In this document: one piece after another, positions 1 through 11,000 of the stretch | Position numbering within the stretch: position 1 is the first letter of the stretch | Layout: the number at the start of each line of letters is the position of its first letter | DNA from: Certhia americana | Lineage: Eukaryota > Chordata > Aves > Passeriformes > Certhiidae | DNA: 64,000 bases | Assembly (NCBI GenBank): GCA_018697195.1 | Contig: CM031857.1 | Location: 92,345,631 to 92,409,630 of the forward strand | Direction of reading: 5' to 3' | The notes under the pieces: generated by a model | Seen by the model: only the letters and a program-made list of their open reading frames with translations | Told to the model about the DNA's origin: nothing | The model's database searches: none | Made by a program: the position numbers and the translations under genes

Positions 1-402
1 GGACTTGAAAAGCTGCAGAAATACTATGAGGAGCTCTGAAGGGTGGGAACATGGTTTTCTCTGGTCAATTAAAAGATTATGATGGATGGGAAAAATCAGA
101 GAAGACCACCTGTGGGATTTCCAGTGGCAGGACATTGCTCCATTTTCTCCAACTGCTTGAAACCTGAAAAATGTTACTTGCTGGCACTAACACATTAATT
201 CATGCTATTTCAGTACCTGACATGAAACTACTTGGACTTCTGAAGTAAATCCTTTTTTAAGATTTCTTAAAACAGCTTTTCCTTTTACCCCACATAACCC
301 CCACCAAGCTGTCCCTTTTCAACAGTGTGCTGGAAAAAGATTGCACACAACTCAGTGCTGATCTCCCATGCCTCTGATGTAAGACAGAATGCTGTCTCTT
401 AC
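1..402 (-). other. COL4A2: COL4A2 intron, 5' part
   Basis: Intron downstream of the last exon in the window, beginning with donor GTAAGAGA at 402. No further exon, repeat family or RNA gene is recognised in these bases; the next exon must lie outside. Confidence 0.8.
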
Positions 403-604
403 CTAGCTGGCCAGGCTCTCCCGGGAGACCAGGCAGACCTGGAGGTCCTGGGTTTCCCGCTTGTCCTTGGTCACCCGGAGGGCCCCGGAACCCTTTTGGA
501 CCAGGAAATCCTTCACCTGGCAGGCCTGCTTCTCCTGGAAAGCCCTTTGGGCCCAATTCACCTGGATAACCAGGATCACCGGGGAAACCTCTGATAGCAT
601 CACC
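403..604 (-). CDS. COL4A2: COL4A2 exon (about exon 24), 67 codons plus 1 base
   Basis: The last exon in the window, 202 bp, starting in phase 0 and leaving one base. It begins with the break GDAIRG, then [16 protein letters not shown]; a one-triplet defect (GEGFPG) sits mid-exon where human alpha-2 has GLGLPG. It ends [12 protein letters not shown]. Acceptor CCACAG, donor GTAAGA. The gene continues below position 1. Confidence 0.94.
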
Positions 605-3600
605 CTGTGGGAAGTGAATGGAAGTGGTCACTCCTGACTTTGCTGAGAATCAAACTCAACTCAAACAGTTGAACTACTCTCATGAATAACATCTGATAGG
701 CAGAAATTTCTCAAGTGTTGCATCCCAGCCATCCCAGCTCTTTAAATCAACTTTGAAAATAAAGTATTTTTGAAATAACCTGACTTTAATGTAGACCACT
801 TGGCAGTAAGGGCATGAGAGAAGTGCTCCTTGAGGGAACATTCCCCTAAAAATGTTGGTCCATGAAAATATGAATCATTGGGCAATATGAATCATTGTTG
901 TGGAGGGGCTCCTGGTCCTTCCTGAAAATCTGTAAGTGGGTTTGGGGAGACCAAATACATTGTTAGAGATGTTTCATTGTGGCATTTACTTCTGAGAAGA
1001 GCTGACATAAAAATGCACCCAAAAGATTTTTTTCTCTGTCTGCACTCCTACTGATATTTCCACACTACTGAATCAACATTTTACAAACATCATTAAAGAA
1101 TGCTTTTCTATCTTCAGAAGCAATATAAAGTACCATCTTTACTGGTAGGAAAAGTGGTCTAAAGGGCCTAGTATAGCTCTTGCCCAACTTCAAATATGAT
1201 ATATGAGCATCCTAGTGGTTCAAAACATCAGTTATGATGGACCACAGGAATTCTTCTTGCAAGGTATTTAATTCTGCCTACAGAAAGAAGATAGAAAATG
1301 AACAAAGACTACATGTCTAATTTTTAGATACTTACAGTTAGTTAGGTGAGCTGCTATCAAGCAATATGATCACATAATGTACACTTTAAGGATATAAAAT
1401 TGTAGTAAATTTTGCTTTTTTTAAACACAGTTTTACCAAAGCTATTGAAGTTCAGTCACAAAGAATCTCAGACTATTAGAAGGAGTCACTAATAAACCAT
1501 CTAATAATAATAAACACTATCACTTGTTTAAGTAAAATGGAAATAAGAATGAAAGATTTTTATAAAAGCCCTGAGAGTAAACCTGATTCTTAATTTATCA
1601 ATAACCAGCAAGACCAGTTTAGTTTTACATCATTATCTGTGAAAGAATAGGATGGTGATTGTAACCCCTCAGAATTAAGAGCATTAGTAACTGGGTGTGG
1701 TGTACTTGCTGTACTTGCTGCTTACCGGAAGGCCAGGCTGTCCTGGTAAACCATCTGATCCATCTCTGCCTGGGAAACCATCTTCGCCTCTGATTCCAGG
1801 CAGTCCAGGATCTCCTCGGATTCCTTTGGTGCCTAAAGAAGACCTTCCATTGTGAGACCAATCTTTCATTAATACTATAAATAAGAGGAAAGTACAGGTG
1901 ATAAGAATTTTCACTCTACCTTTTGTAGTTATGTGTAAAGAGTCTCCCTTTTCTCCTTTCCGTCCAGGAAATCCAGCTGGACCCGGAAATCCCTGGTGTT
2001 ACATACATTAACAAAAATCCCCAAACAAACCAGAACTGCTTAAGAAATAAATATCAAGATTTTCATTTCTACTGTCCTACTTTTAAAAAAGCCTCCTTGA
2101 ATTTTACTGCTTTCCTGTTACTTTCAGTGTAAAATTTCCTTTTCAGTAAATCCCACTCTTGTGCAAAACCTTTATTAATATGTTCCAACTAGGACCAAGG
2201 TCTCTATGGCATGGTAGGGGAGATTCTGCATGAGGTTGGATTGGGACACCTGTAGCTTTCCATGAGCTAGAGTCCTGCAGGTGACTGCTGCTGCAGAACT
2301 GCACTGGAGAAAACACAGTGAATTACTCAGTGTTAGCCACTAAAGAAAATGTCTTAAGCAACTCTTTGCCACCTTGTAAAAACCTTAGGGTTCTTCTGAT
2401 GTGCAATTCCTCCCGTGTACCACCCCCAAAGAGAACAACCTCACAGCTGGCAGTGGATTGTGATTCACAGCACTGTTCAGGGGCTGGAAAGCAGCACCAC
2501 CTTCATTTACCACACAAGAACTTAGGCACATCAAATCACTTAATCAAATCACAGACCTGTGTGTAGGTTTTGGTTAGAAAGAAGGGCTGGAGGTCTCTGG
2601 CCTAGCCCAGTACTTGCAGATAAAGCAGATAGCTCAGGGCCTTGCACTGAAATCTCCAAGGAGGGAAACTTTCTCTCTTGCAAAGACAGACTGTGGTGAA
2701 GCTAAAGCCCCTGGCATTCCTGATTCCTTGGCATAACGATGGAACCCCCTCCTGAACAGCCCATTTGAAAGTGACATTTCCAGCTGCTGGCCGAGAGCCT
2801 TTCAATCACAGTACCAAATCCATACCCATGGTAGGTACCAAGGCCCTGACTTTACAGTAATTTACTAGTGACTGTTTTATGCCAGTTAGCTTTAGTTCTG
2901 AACAATTACACTCACGCTCACTAAAACAAAAGTTGTGCATGTTTTGTTTTCCTCAGCCTCTTTTACCGAATTCCAGGGCAGACGCTGAATGAAAGGGATG
3001 TACCTGATAAATTCATTTTCTGTTTAAAATACTCCTGTGACAAACATAATTTAAAAGTGTGTCTTTGGCACCACTGTATTTTATTGACATTCTGGGTGAA
3101 AAGCATGTGTACAAACTATCCCAGCTGCAGGTCACCACAACAATACAGGTTTGCACTTCTGTTACTCAAAGGGGTGAGATTAGTTTTGATTATAAGTGTT
3201 CTGCTTTATCCGGGACATATTTGAAACCTGCATTTTAATGGTGAGTGAAGCCAATCTGTACTCCATGGTAAAGTGGTTTCTTTTGGACATTGATTTTTTT
3301 CAGGCCAAAAGAAATCTCAGGAATTTAAAATAATGCTGAATTACTGCATTAACACTGCACTAATAGAATGATTTTCACATTGCTATTCTTTTGTTCTCAA
3401 GATTTAGTTGTTATGTATCATACTATTTAGCACAGAGGTATTTTCAAAATATTTTAGAGCTGGTTCTAATTTCTCTTTCTCCACAGGAAAAAATCCCTTT
3501 GCTTGGGATAGAACTTTATTTTCATTAAATGAACATAGATCTCATACAAGATTAATTGTATTTATCATCCATATATCTAGCTTGTTGAGAATGCTTAATG

Positions 3601-4982
3601 AATTATGGAGTGAGTCCAGAATATGGACCAAGAATATGTAAGCTATATTGTTCTACTTTTTTAATTTGCTGTGCTATGTCAGTACATGTTTATACGTCTC
3701 TCTGTTCTACAGTAAATCAAATTCTGGGATGAAGAATCTCAAAAGCAAAAAAGCCTTGTAGAACTTAAAAAGTTTTAACCAAAGTATCAAGATTATGTTT
3801 GTGGAAAGATTTCTGTCAATTTTTTCATGACTTCTAGAAAGTATAGCTTCTCCTAAAAGTATTTTGAATTTTTGAAAAAAAAAATATCTACCTTTTCTGC
3901 TTTTTTTTAGATACAGTCATAATAAAGTCAAGGTTTAATGTATTATATTTTAATTCTAAGAAATCCCCAAGCTTTAGGTAGTTGTGAATGAACTTGTCTT
4001 TTTTGATGCTCAGAAGGGCCTAAAGTACTAACTGAAAACATGTTTGATATCTTTGGAATTTACCATGGTGTGTAGCGATAGGAAAAGAGGAATGGTTTTA
4101 AAGTGAAAGAGAGTAAGTTTAGATTAGATACTAGGAAAAAATTTTTTACTGTAAGGGTGGTGAGACACTGGAGCAGGTACATAAAAGAGTTATGGATGCT
4201 CCATCCCTGGAAGTGTTCAAGGCAGTTTGGATGGGTTCTGAGCAACCCGGTCTAGTGGAGAGTGTTCCATCCCATGGCAGGAGTTTGGAACTGGGTGATC
4301 TTAAGGTCCCTGCCAATCCAAAGCGTTATACAATTCTTTGATAAACAAAATCAGCTTTTGCGTGAGCATGACAAAGGACTTATTCTAAAACCTTGGGAGA
4401 TGTGACTGACTAAAGCCAGTTCTGCCTGTGAGGAGCCATGATGCAGTTAGCACACGATGTAGTACAGCACCTCTATGTATCATTTCCAAACAAGCTGCTA
4501 TAAGCAAAGCCCTTTCCTCAGTGTTATTGAATAGTGTTTTTTAGAAACACTATATTGTAAACAAGAACCTTACATTTTTTCAGTTTAACATATGCATGCT
4601 ATAAGCAACAACCTTAGTTTACTACTGGAGTTGTTTCCCCTCTACATAGTCAGATCACACTCAGTACTACAGCAGCTTGAAAGAATTTCTTCAGATAGAA
4701 GGTGGACTTTGTTTTATGGGGACATCTTTCAATTTCCCCAAAAACTTCCTATTTTCACTTCCATCCTAACAATTTTTTGCCTTCAGTATTGAAGGAAGGA
4801 AGGAAGGTGTGGAAGGAAGGTGTGGAAGAAAGGAAGCTAAAGGAAGAAAGAAAGGAAGATAAGGAAGATAAGGAAGGCGCGGAAGGAAGGTGTGGAGGGA
4901 AAGAAAAGAAAGAAAAGAAAGAAAAGAAAGAAAAGAAAGAAAAGAAAGAAAGAAAGAATGAAAGATAGAAAGAAAGAGAGAG

Positions 4983-5029
<47 letters not shown>

Positions 5030-5040
5030 NNNNNNNNNNA

Positions 5041-5084
<44 letters not shown>

Positions 5085-8000
5085 AAAAAAAAGAAAGAAA
5101 GAAAGAAAGAATACTTTTCATCATTTTCCATGGAGAATAGCTTGAGGTATTTGATTTTTTTCATAATAGGCATATAAAACTAAGCAAAAAAGAAACAACT
5201 ATCTCACTTTTGCCCCAGGGTAGCCAGGACGACCATGTGGTCCTTGATCACCAGATTCTCCTTTCCTTCCAGGCTGGCCAGGGGTTCCTGGAAAGCCAGG
5301 AGGGCCACGGGGGCCAGTAGAGCCCCTTCTGAGTTCCTCACCCAAAAGGCATGTAGTGCAATCCCCTTCTTCACCTAAGGAAGAGATTGGAATGAGAAGA
5401 AAGAAAGTTCTATCAACAACAAATAGACATGCAGCTATATAGACTTGAGAATATTTGAGTGGTTTCTCAAATACTTGAGAAAACGACTCTTTTTTATTAT
5501 ATTTTTTTTTTCTGACAAGAATCCAACACAGTGTTTCTTTGTCATGTTAGCCCCAAATCAAATTCATCAGTCCTCATGCATGTCACAGTTTAATAAACCC
5601 AGACTGAACACACTGGGGCTTTACATAATGCATAACAGCAGATCATCTATTGAGTTATCTATTATAACCTACCTTTAGGTCCTTTTTGTCCTCTTGGCCC
5701 AGGGAAACCTTGTATACCAAATCTACCTGGTGTTCCCTCTCGTCCTTTTAATCCAAAGAGAGGACCTAGAAGTTTAATTAAATAAAAATATAAATCCATC
5801 TACTGTAGATTTACTCTCTTTCTCTTTCATTCCTACTTCTTTGAGCTGCAATGCATTTTCCTCTGCTCCCCATAATGTCACTTACTGTCTAACCCAGCCT
5901 GCTGTGATGTATTCCCTTCTCTCTTCCTCTCTCCATCTTCTGACAGCTTCTCACACTCATTCTCAGTAACTTCCATCTGCTGTGGCAGACAATCCTTGCG
6001 ATTCTTTTCTCTCTCTAACACTAAATTCCTCCTCTCAGCCCAACCTACTCTGCATTAGCACAAATAGCCTGCTCTGGGTCACCTCCTGCACATCCTTTTC
6101 TCCATTCTTTCAAATGTTGCCAGGACTGTCTAAAAATCATGCAAACCTTTTCTTCACTGATGAATGATACGACTTCTCTGCACGTTCCCCCACCTCTCAT
6201 TTCATTTTCATTTCATTTCATTTCATTTCATTTCATTTCATTTCATTTCATTTCATTTCATTCTGTCAGTGTCTCACTTTGCCCTGACCACAGTCTTTAA
6301 AATAATCAGAGATATTCCTGTGAGTTATCACCTCTCTTTTTGCGCTTACCAGGGGCTCCAACAGGACCAGGTGGACCACGAAGTCCTGGTGAGCCGTCCT
6401 TACCCGGAAGCCCAGGTGGTCCCGCAAAATAAGCAGGAGATCCTATTTCACCCTTTTCACCTTTTGGTCCCATTTCTCCAGGTAAGCCTGGCTTATCCCC
6501 ATCCTCTGAAACAGAACCAGGGGAGAAGTTCAAAACAATTTCTTTACAGTTCGTTCTGCCCAAAGAGCTGTGATGTAACAGAAGAGAAAATTAATACAAT
6601 TGCTTTTAACATGCAAAGAAAAATGCTAACTGCACTTTTCACTTGAGCAAATCAATAACAGTTGCAGGAACAAGGCTCTGTCATCATCTCTATTTCAGTA
6701 GTTTTGCAAGAGTCCCATTGGTCCAAAGGAAAATGCTCCTCCTGTTCTTTGCCCCCCCAGTGATCATCTACTACTCTGCACTGTGTATCACATGGTGAGC
6801 ATAAAAGTTTTCCCCACTGTGACTCTGTATCAGTCAAAACTCCCTATAAAGTTAAGGAGCTGTTAGAATATGTATTGCTGGGGTATTACCATCAGAAAAT
6901 CCAGGAAGACCAGGCATTCCACGATCTCCCTCATCTCCTCGGTCTCCTGGGAGTCCAGAAACACCAGGGTAGCCTGGATCACCTCTTGCACCTGAAAGAC
7001 ATCCATGATTCCACAAAACCTGTTAGCATGATGTTACTCTTTGTAAAAGAGCAAATACTAGAATCTTCAAGTGCTTTGGAGTATTAGAGTTTAAAATACT
7101 TTCTAAAATGGAGCTTTAGAAATGAACTGAGAGGAATGGTGTGGAGCCACCAAGCCCAGGAAGAAGCATAGTATCATTCACCTTTTACTAACATGCACCT
7201 AGTGCTACACTGCTCCTGGGAAATACAGAAGAGCAGCTCTCTGAGGAGAGCCCCTCTTTTTCCTACAGGAAGTCTCTGCTGTAACAGATGTGTGATATGT
7301 GAGCTTTCTTTTGTTTCCCACTACCACAAGCATCTCCCTGGGCCCATCTATTGCCTGCAGAAGGTATCGTGCTCTTGTCAAAGATCAGTGATAGTAGAGG
7401 ACATGTGCTGTGTTCAGCCCCCTGCCTGCTTCTTTCTCTCTCTCCACAGTCTGTCCTGCTTCTAAAAGGTTGGCAGGGTATTGAGGGTGATTTGACCAAT
7501 GTTTTGGGCCTCTTGCTTCCTCCCAGAGAAAGGGAACCATTCACTGATAGTCTCTCTGGCTTTCAACAAGACTAGTAAACTCTGTGGTATGAGGACAAAG
7601 GCCAAGGCAATGGCATGTGATCACTCTTGCTGTTTGCTGGCACTTTCCCTTGAATAGTTTTGGCCTTGGCAAGCTGCTATCACCTTTTATGTGTTTCTAG
7701 TTCTAGCCATGAAGAGCCATCACAGCTCTGCAGGACAGCTGACACTGAGTGCTACAAGCTTAGTGAGAAGATCGCAATGGGAATTTTTCAATTTAAAAAA
7801 GGAAAAAAAAATTACTCTTATATTCCTCAAGGCTTTTTTAATGTGTGGGTTTCTTTCTTTTTCTTTCTTTCTGTCTTTCTTTCTTTCTTTCTGTCTGTCT
7901 GTCTGTCTATTAGATGATAAGAATACTCTCTGCTGTGCTGCCACTACTGTGCTTTATCCAAAGTCCAAAACAGGACACAGAAGACAGACTCCCATTCTTC

Positions 8001-11000
8001 CTTTCAATGGACAACAAAGTCACACGCTTTTTTGCTTGCTTCATCTCTGTGGATACAGGCATGCATGGAAGCCTTTTGTACAGCAATCCAGCTTCAGTGG
8101 GAGAGACAAAGAAACCACCTGCCTGCAAAAAGGTGATTAGGGCACTCTCTTGGAAGGCAATTACAGCTTCTGGAACACTTTAGCAAACATTTTTTTAAGG
8201 AGCTGAATTTTCAGAATGTCATGCTTTTGATCTGTGCAGTAAAACAGCTAAGATAAACAATCTAAGCAAAGCAGATGTACCTTTCCTTGGGATGCGGGAA
8301 GGAAAATAGGAATCTGGCCCTGGAGGACCCATCTCACCAGGCTCCCCCTGTCAACAGAAGTATATTGAAGTATTACAGCCAAGCACATTATTATAGAGAA
8401 TTTCTTTTAAAATAGAAAGTTTTGACCATTAAACAGAAACCCCCAAACTCCCAAAGGCCCTGACAAGACATCTAAGAAACCTCAAAGACATCAAATTAAC
8501 AAATCACATAACTGGTTTTACAGTGACAGCAGACACAATTGCTACTACACAAGGACAGAAAAGGAAAGAAGGCAAAATGACATCTGGCTTATTGCTTCTA
8601 GCAAATGAAAGTAAAGCAGTACCTTGCTTCCTCTGGGACCATGGCCACCAGGTGGACCATCAAATCCTGGAAAACCCTGTAATATACATAAAAATGATTG
8701 ACTTTTCCTTTATCAGAGAGAGACTAAAATTATTTGGTCTGAAGCATTTCCTGTAACACCAATAAGGTTCCTTGTGGTTTGATGTCCCACCTCTTGGACC
8801 AAGCCCAACGCTGCCAAAGGCCAGAGGGACCTGCTGTGCTGCAGGCTCTGTCACCCCTGGCAGTGTAGATGGAAGGAGCACCTACACTCACACTATTCCA
8901 TGGATGCTACAGGGTGCAGGAGGAGAAAAGGGGATCCGCTCCATGCCATTTGACATTGAGACACATGGGCCAGGCAGCCAAACCACAGCAGCCTGCTGCA
9001 AGGAAACTAAACGAGTCAGAATCATTAAAAGTAGACATATTTTCATTGGGCAGTGAAATAGCATAGAAGTACACAGGTCCTTTTTGCTCTTTTCCAGGTG
9101 TCTGGAGACTGTTTGGCTGAAGAAGGGCTGAATGAGAACTCAGAAGCAGACAGATTTCAAAGATGATGACCTAGATGAGATCATCTCTTCTGGGTGTTTT
9201 ACTCAGCTCTTTGACAACTTTTGCTCTCTACAGGAAATGTTTATATATACTCTGGAAAGACACTGGTGTTAAAAAGGTGTGCTTTTAGTAGAAAACAGTG
9301 TCTGGATCAACAACTGATGTCAATTAACAGAGTTTTGTTGAAATCAGTTGTTTTGCATATTCACACTTACAATTAGGTTATTTCTTTTTTAAATCTCAGC
9401 GTCTTTCAAGTTTCACAGTGGGTACAACTCTTACCCAGAACTTGAGTGTAATAACCAGCTCTTTAAGTCCCTCTTGAAGTAGTTTTGATGCACTGAAAGT
9501 ACCACAGCTCTCAACGAGATGCTGCAAACCTGATCACATTTTTGAGAGACTTTTCCATAATGGCAAGTGTACATCACACCATTGGAAAAAGAGCCTCTTG
9601 ATTATCAGGTGTAAAATCTCCTTACACTAGGTGGAGCTGGTGGTCTAAAAGCAAAGCCATCAGCTTCCTGCTTAAATGCAACTTCATCCATATACTAGCA
9701 GGACTTAATCATCCTTCTTTCGTTCTTATAAACAAAATCTCTAAAAAATCAACAAAAAAGAGGCTGTGAATAGCACACAGAGTAGGGTGTCCCCTCTCTC
9801 ACACACATTATTTAATGATGGTCCATCCAAACCAATGTACCTTCTGCTAAAATTATTGCCAAGATTCATCCTCAAAAAGGAGCAGCCACTGCTCACATCT
9901 GACTGGAGCATGAACCCACGTTAAGGTCATCCAGTGGGCTTTAATGGGTTTTGCATCAGTCCCTCCATGTATGTATTAATAACAGCGACTCCCTTCCACA
10001 CCACCAGGACTGAATAGCTGCAAGTGTTATTTTTCAGATTTCGTGTACTTTCATGCTCCATGTGTTTCATGTTATTATTGTTATGCCTTGGTGGCAGGAC
10101 AAATCTTTAAACAACTAAAGATGGCAAATCTTGGAAAAATCATGCATCCCACAGCTATTTACCTCATGGAAGTGATTTCTAATGCTGACTGAAGAAACCT
10201 TTTTCTGAGACCAAACAGAAAGTCTCTGTCTGACAGAATGCTATTTTAAATATTTGGGTGTGTTTCCATGGGGACAGAGATTTAACTGGTATATTTATCA
10301 GTTTCCATCTCTCCTCCCTTTGTGATATCCAAGATAACTGTACATCTCAACCACATCTGCAGAAAGCTATTCAAAAAAGTTTCTGCTTGTAGCAAGAAAA
10401 TGACAGAAATCATAACACAGTAATTAGAACAATGAAAGTGACACCTTCCTGTAGGGCTCTCAAAGGATTCTCATGGTTTAAGCAAAACTGGACTTTAATC
10501 ATAGGGTAGTTTTCTTTCCTCACTGAGGAGAAAAACAACTGACCCAAAATTAGAATGAGAGAACTCAGATGATATTTTTTAGACTACAGCTAGTGTAATT
10601 ACAGACAGAATTTGTCCTCTGCAATTTACTTTTCAGATAGATTGTCTACATATGTGTTAGAAACAACAGTCTTGTATGAAATACTCACTCTTTCTCCACT
10701 GAGTCCTGGAAAACCATTGATGCCAGGCAGTCCCTATGAAGGTACAATAAAATTAACAAAATAAAAAGACATTCTAACATCCTCATGGCAAAGAACCATT
10801 ATTATTTCTTAGATAAATCTAACAGCGTGAAACTCTTAACAGTCACACTTCAGGTATGTTTTCAATTAGATTTTTGTATGGTGCAAACAGTGAAAGTCTG
10901 AAATGTAATCTGGTATTTTATTTCTTCTCTCCTAATCAATACATTGTAAATAAAGATTTTAAAGATGACTGAGATTTTTAAAAAAAAAAATGTATTTTCA

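Larger units (their letters stand above)
1993..5207 (-). other. COL4A2: COL4A2 intron, 3215 bp, with CR1 and long GAAA microsatellite
   Basis: The longest of the introns lying between two exons in the window. It holds a CR1 3' fragment (4072-4343) and a purine microsatellite with an N run (4791-5112). The part from about 2000 to 4070 shows nothing I recognise, only AT-rich sequence. Confidence 0.85.

Noticed and set aside
325..594. Plus-strand open frame of 89 codons over the last collagen exon
   Set aside because: It is the complement of the Gly-X-Y exon; the minus-strand reading with splice sites explains it fully.
4766..5173. Long low-complexity open frames across the GAAA repeat on both strands
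   Set aside because: They consist of Lys/Glu/Arg or Ser/Phe/Leu repeats forced by the tetranucleotide unit and run through N bases.
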